Assembly: GCF_003014755.1 (NCBI RefSeq)
Contig: NZ_PYAW01000006.1
Location: forward strand, 1-64,000
Length of the DNA: 64,000 bases
Origin: Chitinophaga niastensis
Lineage (GTDB): Bacteria > Bacteroidota > Bacteroidia > Chitinophagales > Chitinophagaceae
Reading direction: 5' to 3'
The notes under the pieces were generated by a model, which worked only from the letters and a program-made list of their open reading frames with translations, searched no databases and was not told the DNA's origin. A program made the position numbers and the translations under genes. Position 1 is the first letter of the stretch. Each line of letters begins with the position of its first letter. Of this stretch, positions 38,601 through 50,600 are shown in pieces.

Positions 38601-41600
38601 TTGGCGGACATATGGCAAGAGCTGCTGGAAGTAGAACGCGTAGGTGTTCACGATAATTTTTTTGAATTAGGTGGGAATTCCTTGCTGGCCATGCGCGTGA
38701 TATCATTGCTTCGGAAACGTTTACACAAAGAAGTATCACTGGATGCCATATTTCTGTATGTACGGCTGGCTGATCTGGCTTTGCATATCCGTCAGGAGGC
38801 TACCCCTTTATTATCTCCGGCAATAACCATTACTGCAAGGCCATCCCGTATTCCACTTTCGTATAGCCAGGAACGTTTATGGTTCATAGATCAGCTGGAA
38901 GGAAGTGTACAATATCATATTCCATTAGTGCTCAGATTAAAGGGCCGGCTTCAGCAGGATGCATTGATCCGGGCATTCAAAACAATTATTGACCGGCATG
39001 AAGTGCTGCGTACAGTAATTGTACAAACAGATGGTATTGCTTATCAGCAGGTGCGGGAAGGGGATCAATGGACACTGCATACAATCAATGCAGCTACCTG
39101 GAATGATGATGAGGCAGAATTGCAATCAAAGATACAGGCATTGATTACGCAACCATTTGACCTGGCAGCAGATCACATGTTAAGAGCGTATTTACTGGAA
39201 TTGACCGATACAGAACATCTGCTTGTCATTACAGCACATCATATCGCATTTGACGGATGGTCCGGCGATATCCTGGTTCGTGAATTAGCTGAATTGTATA
39301 ATGCCTTTGTTGCCGGGAAAGCTGCAACACAGCCCCGTCTGCCTTTTCAGTATGCAGATTATGCTATCTGGCAGCGTTCCTATTTATCCGGTAAGGTACT
39401 GTCTGCCCACCTGGATTACTGGTCAGATAAATTATCCGGCGTAAGTCCTTTGCAGTTACCTGTTGATCATCCGCGTCCGTTCATTCAAAGTACAAACGGA
39501 GCGGCTGTGTTATGCGGGATAGAAGATGAGCTGTATATACAGTTACAGGCACTGAGTGCCGGGGAAGGAACTACTTTATTTATGACATTGCTGGCAGCCT
39601 TTAATGTATTGTTACATCGTTATAGCGGGCAGGAAGATATATGTGTGGGTAGCCCGGCAGCGGGAAGAATGCAGCACGAAGTAGAAGGATTAATCGGATT
39701 TTTTATCAACACCATTGCGTTGCGCAGTGACCTGAAAAATAATCCTTCTTTTATCACATTACTGGCGCAGGTGAAGGAAACAACCCTGAGTGCCTATAAA
39801 CACCAGGACGCGCCATTTGAAAAAGTAGTAGAGGCTGTTTTAAAGGAGCGGGACATGAGCCACCATCCATTGTTCCAGGTAATGTTTACCCTGCTGAATG
39901 CTCCGGAGGCAGAGATGTATGAAAGTAATGGTTTGCAGCTGTCGCCGGAAATGATTGCACAAACCAGATCACAGTTTGATCTGACGTTTTCAGTGAAGGA
40001 AACAGCCGGATCATTACTGGTGCATATTGCCTATTGCACAGATCTGTATAAGGAGGATACTATTAACCGGATGTTTGTGCACTACAAACAGTTGTTACAA
40101 TCAATTGTCGCTAATCCGGCTTTGGAAATAGGTGCATTGAAGATGATCAGTCATGCAGAGGAGGATCAGTTGTTGTTTGCATTTAATGATACTGCAACAG
40201 CGTATCCGCAGGATAAAACGATTGTAACATTGTTTGCCGAACAGGTATTGCGTACACCGGATGCCATAGCGGTTGTATTTGAAGAACATACTTTAACCTA
40301 CGCAGCGCTGGATGTCCGCGCTGCCCGGCTGGCGCATTACCTGCGCAGCAAGGGCGTTACCACTGAAACATTAGTACCCATTTGTCTGGAACGCTCATTG
40401 GAAATGATTATCGGCATTCTTGGCATTCTCAAAGCCGGTGCAGCTTACGTGCCTGTTGATCCTGCTTATCCACCGGAACGTATCAACTATATTTTAACAG
40501 ATACACGGGCAAACCTCATCATCAGCAGCATTGCCTGTGAAGTGGTGTTGCCTGCTTTGGATTTGGATATTATCCGGTTAGATGCAGACAATGATATGAT
40601 GGCAGATTTCCCGGCTACATCTCCTGTCATTGATCTTCGTGCATCGCATCTGGCCTATGTTATTTATACTTCAGGTTCCACAGGCAAGCCCAAAGGTGTG
40701 ATGAACGAGCATGGCGGGGTGGTGAACCGCTTACAGTGGACACAGGATTATTTCCGGCTGGATGCACATGATGCGGTATTGCAGAAAACTACCTACTGTT
40801 TTGATGTATCTGTATGGGAATTGCTATGGCCGCTGATAGCCGGTGCCCGGCTGGTATTTGCTGCCCCCGGCGGACAAAAAGATACAGCTTATCTGTGCCG
40901 GCTGATCGCAACACATCGTATCACTACCATCCATTTTGTACCATCCATGCTGGCTGCATTCCTCGAAGAAGTGGCAGCAGGAGCAGCAGTGTCGCTGGAG
41001 CGCCTGCTATGTAGCGGAGAGGCATTGAAGCCGCAACATGTAATTGCTGCAAAGGATAAATTGCCACAAGTAACATTATATAATCTGTATGGTCCTACAG
41101 AGGCTGCAGTAGACGTAAGTTGCTGGCAGGCACCGGAAGAAGTACCTGATTTGGAACTGGTGCCAATAGGTACTCCGATAGCCAATACCCAGCTGTATAT
41201 ATTGGACAAATACGGGGCGCCGGTACCTATTGGCGTAGCAGGCGAATTATACATAGGTGGTATCCAGGTAGCAAGAGGTTATCTGAATCTGCCTGCACTG
41301 ACAGCAGAAAAATTTATATACCATAAACTAGGCGATAAAACCGTAAGGTGTTATAAGACCGGGGATCTGGCCCGGTGGCTGGCTGATGGCAATATCGCTT
41401 ATATAGGCAGAATAGATGACCAGGTAAAGATCCGTGGCTATCGCATAGAACTGGGTGAAATAGAATACGTACTGCAACAGTGCGAATGGATAAGTCAGGC
41501 GGTGACAGTAGTAAGGGAAGATAAACAAGGGCACAAACGACTGACAGCTTACGTAGTCCCTGTTGGTTCTTTTGACAAGGACGCAATTTTTGCCTATCTG

Positions 41601-44600
41601 AAAAGTAAGTTGCCGGAATATATGGTGCCGGCATTACTGATCGCATTGGAGCAGCTGCCGTTGACCGCCAATGGTAAGGTAGACCGGAAATCACTGCCAG
41701 ACCCTGATATGACGGCATTTTCATTAAATACGTATATCCCTCCCCGTAATGAAACAGAGCGTGCACTGGCAACTGTATGGCAGGAACTGTTGGGGGTATC
41801 ACGTTTAAGCATAAACGATAATTTCTTTGAACTGGGAGGTGATTCCATTATCACTATTCAGGTGGTAAGCCGTGCCAAACGCCATGGATATGAATTGCTG
41901 CCCCGCGATCTGTTTACGCATCAAACCATTGCTGACCTCAGTGCGCTGTTGTCAACCAGACAACATGCTGCTGCGGCGGTCACGGAGCAGGATTTTCTTA
42001 GTGGCAGTAGTGGATTGTTACCTATTCAGCAATGGTATTTTGAAACAGCTGCTGCAACAACCATCCCTTTTAATCAAAGTGTTTTATTAGCTATAGACAA
42101 GAACGTAGATGCGGCCACGTTAGGAAGCGCTATTCAGCAACTGGTCCGTTATCATGATGCACTTCGTTTTGTATACAACCGCACGGAACACGGCTGGGAA
42201 CAGCAATACGGCGCTTACAGCGGGGAGCTGGCTGTAGAAGAGCTGTCGTCCTTTGCTTCCGGTAGTTTAACAGATAATATTGTAACGCTCGCAAATAAAT
42301 ATCAGCATCGCTTGTTGATAGAAACCGGCATTCTTATCCGCGCTGTATTGTTACTGACGCCGGCGGACGAAACGCATAACAGGTTATTGTTAGTGATCCA
42401 CCATCTTGCTGTAGACGGAGTTTCCTGGCGTATACTTTTAGACGACCTGCATCTGTTGCTGGAGGGCGAGCAGTTATCCATGCGTAAAGGCAGTTCTTAC
42501 CGGCAATGGTATGCTGCATTGATGACGTATAGTCATACGCAGCGTTTATTAAAACAGGGTGTTTACTGGCAGCAGGTAATCAATAATGCTATTCCGATGA
42601 GAGTAGATATTCCTGCGGAAGCAACCGTGTTGATGGCAGATATGGGCTATTGCGAAATCAGACTGGATGCATTACAGACACAACGTTTGTTACAGGAAGT
42701 GCCGCAGGTTTATCATACAGAGATGAATGATATTTTGTTAAGTGCATTGGCATTAACATTATCAGCGTGGAACAGCAGTGATGCAGTGATCATAGGGTTG
42801 GAAGGGCATGGCAGGGAAGAGATCATATCCGGTATAGATACCAGTCATATTGTAGGTTGGTTTACCAGTCTTTATCCTGTATTACTGCAGATAACACCTG
42901 GCGGAGAGCCGGGAGATATACTGGCAGCTGTAAAAGAACAACTACGGCAGGTGCCGGACAAAGGTATTGGTTACGGTGTACTAAAATATCTTAACAAAGC
43001 CACTTATTTACAAGGCAAAGATCCCTGGGATATTATATTCAATTATCTCGGACAGCTGGATCATGCCATTAACACAGATAGTAAAGTCCATTTGTCGGCA
43101 GCATCTTCCGGATCAGCTGTAGGTAACAATTATCCTATAAAGGAAAAATTATCGGTGAGTGCTTTTATTCGTGGCGGAGAACTGGTGATGGGTTGGAGTT
43201 ACAGTAAAAAGCATTATCTGTCTGATAGTATTTCTTCATTAACAACAACCTACTTATCGCATCTCCAATCCTTGATTACGCACTGTATATCCTGCACTTC
43301 ACCTGTATATACACCTGCTGATTTTGGTTTGGGAGGAGAGGTGGCAAATGAGGAGCTGAAACGGTTTCTGGCGGATCATGCGGTGCAGCGTTTGTATCGG
43401 TTAAGCGGATTGCAGGAGGGTATGTTATTTCATGGATTATATGAAGAACATACCCGTCTTTACATGGAACAGTTTACCTGTGAATTGAAAAATACTGATC
43501 CGGATATACTTCAACATGCCTGGGAGATACTGGTACAACGTCACAGTATTTTGCGCAGTGCATTTCATTATCATGAGTTCCGTATTCCTGTACAAGGTGT
43601 TTATAAAGAAGTGTCTGTTCCTTTCCATGTGCTGGATTACCGGCACATGAGCGCAGAAAAACAGGCTGCTGCCTGGGAAGCGTATAGGTTGTCCGACCAC
43701 CAACAAGGTTTTGATTTTACGGTTCCCTGCCTGATGCGTGTAAGTCTGGTACAGCTGGATGATATACGTTACCGCCTGTTGTGGAGCTTTCATCATATTT
43801 TGTGTGATGGCTGGTCTGTAGCTGTTTTGATAGAAGAGCTGCTGAAGGTGTATGAATCTTTGGCTACCGGAAAGCCACTGGAGGAAGTAGCGGAAGATTG
43901 TTATGAAGATTATATCCGTTATCTCAATAACCGGGATACAGCAGCGGAAGAAAATTACTGGCGTGGTTATTTGTCGGATATCACCGGCGGGAGCTTCCTG
44001 CCTTTTATTGCTGCTTCCGGTAACAGACACAAAGGAAGTGGTCAGTACCGGCAGCAGCTGCTCCGGATGGAGGAAACATTTACCCGGGACTTAACCATAT
44101 ACACACAACGTCATCGTATTACCCTGAACACTCTCATGCAGGGCGTTTGGGCTTACCTGTTGTCGCAATATACCGGCAGAGAAGATATTACTTATGGTAT
44201 AACAGTATCCGGCAGGCCGGAAGCACTGGGAGGCATTGAACAGCGCGTAGGTCTTTATATCAATACACTGCCTTTATACACCCGTGTTACTGCAGCACAG
44301 CATATTATTGAATGGCTGCATCAGTTACAGGAAGATCAGTTGCGGAGCCGTGAGTATCAGTATGTATCATTGTCTGACATTCAGCATTGGTGCGGGATAT
44401 CAGATGGTTTGTTTGATAGTTTGCTGGTGTTTGAAAATTATCCGGTAAGTAAAACAATTACTTCACAGTCATGGCAACTACAGATAGATCAGGTAGCCAT
44501 GTCTGAACAGGCCAATTATCCGTTAGCGATTATTATAGCCGGAGGGGAGCATATTCACCTGCGTTTTGATTATGACAGTGAACTGCTGTCTGCCGCTACC

Positions 44601-47600
44601 ATAGCCATGATAGCTGGTCATTTTCAGGAGGTATTGCGGCAGCTGTTATTGCATGAATCAGGCAAGCTGACAGACCTTTCCCTTTTAACATCGGAAGAAC
44701 AGTATCAGCTGCTGACAACTTTTAATAATACCGCTACGGAGTACCCTAAAGATAAAACCATCATCGATCTGTTTTCAGAACAGGTGTTGTTGACTCCTCA
44801 TAAGATCGCAGTATCATTTGAAACGCAATCCCTGACCTATCAGCAGCTGGATGAACGCTCAGATCGGCTGGCGCATTATCTGCACAGCAAAGGTGTTACC
44901 ATAGAAACGATGGTGCCTGTTTTTATGGACCGGTCTATTGAAATGATGATTGGTATACTCGGTATTCTGAAAGCAGGCGGGGCTTATGTGCCTGTTGATC
45001 CGGAGTATCCTGCTGAGCGCATTTATTTTATGTTGTCAGAAAGTAACAGTCCGGTGCTTATTACTACTACCGTATTACGGCATCGCCTATACGAAAATGA
45101 ACAGCAGCTGATATTTATCTGCCTGGATGAGCCGAACCCTGTGTGGTCAGCTGTATCTGCAACATCGCTTCATATGGCGCTGTCAGCGGATAACCTGGCC
45201 TATGTAATGTATACTTCCGGTTCTACGGGCCAACCCAAAGGCGTGCTGGTAACACATCATAATGTAACCAGCCTGGTGTTGGGTGCTAACTACATCATGC
45301 TAACCGGGGAAGACACTATATTATCTGCCGGCTCGCTGTCCTTTGATGCCACTACGTTTGAATACTGGAGTATGTTATTGCACGGAGGCCACCTGGTACT
45401 CAGTGCAAAAGATAGTTTGCTGGATGTTGCGCTGTTGAAGCGGGAGTTGGTGGATAAGCAGGTCACTAAAATGTTCTTTACTACCAGTTGGTTTAATCAG
45501 CTGGTAACAACAGATATCACTGTTTTTGAAAACCTGTCAGCTATTTTAACCGGAGGAGAAAAGTTGTCGGAAAAACAGGTGGCAAAACTGATGACGGCCT
45601 ATCCGCATATTGCTGTCAGCAATATCTATGGCCCTACAGAAAACACTACTTTCTCATTAAGTTATCTTATCAATAACAAGGGCCTTACCAGTAATACACC
45701 GATAGGCTATCCCCTGAACAATCGCAGTGCCTTTATCCTGAATGCCAGCCAACAACTGGTGCCGATAGGTGTTGCAGGAGAAATTTATTTAGGAGGCGAT
45801 GGTTTGTCGAGGGGTTATCTGAACCGTCCTGAGCTGACGGCAGAAAAGTTTATTGTTAATCCTTTCAGTGATCAGGCCGGCGACAGGCTTTACAGAACAG
45901 GTGATGCAGGCAGGTGGTTGCCGGACGGAAGTATAGCATACATAGGCAGAATAGATGATCAGGTAAAGATCCGTGGTTACAGGATTGAGCCGGGAGAAGT
46001 GGAAAGTGTACTGCAACAATGTGAGGCCGTGAGCCAGGCAGTGGTGCTGGTAAAAGCAGATCAGCAGGGACATAAACGATTGATAGGATATGTAGTGCCT
46101 ACAGGAGATTTTAACAAAGAGGCCATCCTTATTTATCTGAAAGCCCGGTTACCTGAATATATGGTGCCCGGCGCATGGATGGTATTAGATCAGCTACCAC
46201 TGACAACCAATGGTAAAGTAGACCGCAAGGCCCTGCCAGATCCGGAATCAGTTACATCGCAGATAAATAACTATATCGCTCCGCGTGATGCCGCAGAACA
46301 ATTGTTGGCAGACATCTGGCAGGAATTACTCGGAGTATCACGTGTAGGCATAAACGATAATTTCTTTGAACTCGGCGGAGATTCTATCATCACCATACAG
46401 GTGGTAAGCCGGGCCAGAAAGGCTGGTTATGCGCTGCGCCCAAGGGATCTGTTTATGCGCCAAACCATAGCAGGTCTTACTGCATGGCTCTCCTCTCAGC
46501 AGGAGGTGGTGGGATCAGGGGAACAGGGAATACTTGTTGGTAGCAGTGGTTTGTTACCCATTCAGCAATGGTATTTCGAAAAATCGGTACCGGCTGCTGT
46601 TCCTTTTAACCAGAGCATGTTATTATCAATAGCTAAACGCGTAGATGCGTCAACGTTATCCGCTGCTATTGCCCGCCTGCTCCTTTATCACGACGCGTTA
46701 CGTTTTATCTATACTGATAATGGTCATGAGCAGCAGCAATCCTATGGCACCTATGAGGGCCGGTTGGAGATAGCTGATCTGCGATCCGTAACTATTGATC
46801 AGTTAACAAATGAAATTACAAAGCAGGCTAATTATTATGAGTGCAGCCTGGATATAGCACAGGGTGTACTGGTTCGTGCCGTATTATTATTAACCCCTGA
46901 AAGCGAATCACATAACCGGTTTATGCTGGTGATCCATCACCTGGCTGTTGATGGCGTGTCATGGCGTATCCTGCTGGATGACCTCAGCCTGTTGCTGCAA
47001 AACGGTAATTTACCGGTAAGCAAAGGTAGTTCTTACCGGCAGTGGTATGATACACTGCTGGCTTATAGTCAGCGCCGGCGCTTACAAAAGCAAGCTGCTT
47101 ACTGGCAGCGCGTAGTGGCCGCCTATGTTCCTTTTAAAACTACTGCTGAGTGGCAGGGCGGGCTTACGATGGCTGATATGGGATGTTGTGAGGTGGCGCT
47201 GGATGTTTCACATACACGCTCTTTGCTGCAGGAAGCATCTGCTGCTTATCATACCGGTATCAACGATCTGCTGTTATGTGCGCTGGCAATTACTTTATCG
47301 GAATGGAACCATACTTCAAAAGTAGTAATAGGACTGGAAGGTCATGGCCGTGAAGATCTGGCTACGGGTATAGATCTTAGTCGTACTGTAGGCTGGTTCA
47401 CGAGCCTTTACCCGGTATTGCTGCAAATATCACCTGGCAGCGGGTCAGGGGAGTTGATCAAATCAGTGAAGGAACAATTGCGGCAGGTGCCGGATAAGGG
47501 AATCGGATATGGGGTATTAAAATATATCAGCAAAGCAAATTATCTGCAGGGGGAGGATCCCTGGGATATTGTATTTAATTATCTGGGACAGGCGGATCAT

Positions 47601-50600
47601 TTAGTAAAGCAGGAGGATGTGCTAAGTGTTGTGGATACTTCTTCAGGCGCGGACCTTGTTCCTGCGTTCCCGGTGTCACATAAATTATCTGTTACCTGTC
47701 TTATAAAAAATGGTGCCTTGGTGTTGCAATGGCGGTATGCTAATAAATATTATCTGCCTGATCATATTATCAAAATAGCGGCTGCTTATCTGTATTATTT
47801 GAAATCACTGATTACGCATTGTGTTGCTCAGAGCACCGCGGTCTTTACCCCTGCAGATTATGGCCTGGCCGGGGAAGTGACCAATGAAGAATTAAATATA
47901 TTTCTGGAAGATTGTAATCAGACAGGAATGGTTGAGGGTATATACCGTTTAAGTGGTCTGCAAGCGGGTATGTTGTTTCATGGGTTGTATGGAGCTACAT
48001 CCGGTGTATACCAGGAACAGTTTACCTGTACACTTAAACAAACGGATGTAGCAGCTTTCCGGAAGAGCTGGAAAAAACTGCTGCAACATCATAGTATTTT
48101 GCGTAGTGCATTTTATTATGATAAATTAAGACTTCCGGTACAATGCGTGTACAGCGAAGCGGAATTACCTTTTACAGTACTGGATTTCCGCCACCTGTCT
48201 GCCGTAGAGCAGGCAATTGGAATACAGCAGTATGAGCAGGCCGACAGGCAGCAGGGCTTCGACTTTGCTACGCCATGCCTGATGCGCATTTGTTTAATAC
48301 AATTGGATGAAGCACGCTATCATATGCTGTGGAGTTTTCATCATATACTCCTGGATGGCTGGTCTTTGCCCGTACTCATGGAAGAGTTGCTGCATATATA
48401 TGAAACGATTGTTACAGAAAAGCCTTTGCCGGTAATTGCAACAGATCGTTATGAAGATTACATCCGTTACCTGGAAACGCTGGATAAAGAGCAGGAAGAA
48501 GAATACTGGCGCACTTACCTGGCCAGCGTTACAGCCGGCAGCAGCCTGCCTTTTATCTCCTCTTTACAGGATCGTAATAAAGGTGATGGCAGCTATCAAA
48601 ATAAATTGCTTCAACTGGATGCAGGATTAGTTCATCTGTTAACAGCTTGTACGCAACGGCACCATATCACCTTAAATACCCTGATGCAGGGCGTTTGGGC
48701 TTACCTGTTATCTGCCTATACTGGTAGTGAGGATGTTGTGTATGGTGTGGTGGTAGCCGGCCGGCCGGAGGCATTACCAGGTATCGAGCAAAGAGTAGGA
48801 TTATACATTAACACGTTGCCGCTTTATGCCAGGGTAGTTGCTGCTGATAACATTGCAGACTGGCTGCAACAGTTACAGGTGGCGCAGTTAAAGAGCCGCG
48901 AATATCAATATACACCACTGGCTGAAATACAAGGCTGGTGCGGTATAGGAGAGCAGTTGTTTGATAGCCTGCTGGTATTTGAAAATTACCCGGTAAGTAA
49001 AGTGCTGTTATCACAGCCATGGAAATTACAGATAGAACAGGTGGCCATACGTGAGCAGACCAACTATCCTTTAACACTTGTTATTACAGCAGGAGAAGAG
49101 ATCAACATCCGGTTTGATTATAATAGCAGATTATTATCTGCCACTACTGTAACGGCTATACGCAGACATTTTGAACAGGTATTGCATCAGCTGGTAACAC
49201 ATGAATACGGAAAGCTGGAAGATATTAGCTGTATAACACCGGAAGAACGGTATCAGTTAATTACAACATTTAATAACACCGCTGCAAATTATCCTGGTGA
49301 TAAAACACTGACCGGGCTGTTTGCTGCGCAGGTATTGCGCACGCCAAATGCACCGGCACTGGTATTTGAAGGAACGGCCCTTACCTATGATGCACTGGAC
49401 AAGCATTCCAACCAACTGGCCAATTATCTGCGTCATAAAGGAGTAACCACTGAAACGCTGGTACCGGTATGCATGGAGCGTTCGTTAGATATGGTAGTGG
49501 CTATGCTGGCCATTCTGAAGGCCGGTGGCGCTTACGTTCCTATTGATCCGGAATATCCTTCCAGCCGCATCAGTTATATACTTTCAGATACCCGCGCTAC
49601 CCTGGTCATAAGCAGTAATGCATGCATGGCTAAATTACAGACAGCAACTGCCATTGATATTATTGCGCTGGATGGCGACGCTGATATTATCAGGACTTAT
49701 CCATCAACCATTCCTGTATTTGTGCAGACCGGCAATCAGCTGGCATATGTGATTTATACCTCCGGCTCTACCGGATTGCCTAAAGGAGTAATGATTGAAC
49801 ATAAAGGAATATCGAACCTGGTAAACTGGCATATAGCAGCCTATGAAGTGAATAGTGCCAGCAAAGCTACGTCTATGGCAGGTATGGGCTTTGATGCTTT
49901 TGGCTGGGAAGTATGGCCTTATCTCTGTGCCGGTGCTGTTGTTAATATACTCAGTGATGATCAGCGTCTTTCGCCTGCGGCTATTGTTGATGTGTATTTC
50001 CGCGAAGCGATAACACATGGATTTTTATCTACTGCACTGGTGCATGAATTCATCCGGGAAGCAGGCCATCAGCTTACTGCATTAAAATATTTGCTTACAG
50101 GCGGTGATAAGTTAGGGGCTACGGATGTTAGCGGACTTTCTTATAAAGTGATCAATAATTACGGACCTACGGAAAACAGTGTGGTTACTACCTGGTATCC
50201 ATTATCAGAAAAAGATAGTCATACTGCACCATTGATTGGTGCACCTGTCAGCAATACCTGCGTTTATGTATTGGATAAGCATCTACAGCTATGTCCGGTG
50301 GGCGTGCCGGGAGAAATCTGCATCGCCGGTACAGGCTTATCCCGTGGTTATCTGCATCAGCCTGCATTAACAATAGAAAAATTCATCACACATCCTTTGA
50401 GTGAAAGGCTTTACAGAACAGGTGATTTGGGCAGATGGCAGCCGGATGGAACATTAGCATATATCGGGCGAATAGATGACCAGGTAAAGATCCGGGGTTA
50501 CAGGATTGAGTTAGGAGAGATTGAAAGTGTATTGCAGCAGTCCGGATTAGTAAGTCAGGCAGTTGTACTGGCACCCGCAGATCCGCAGGGACACAGGCGC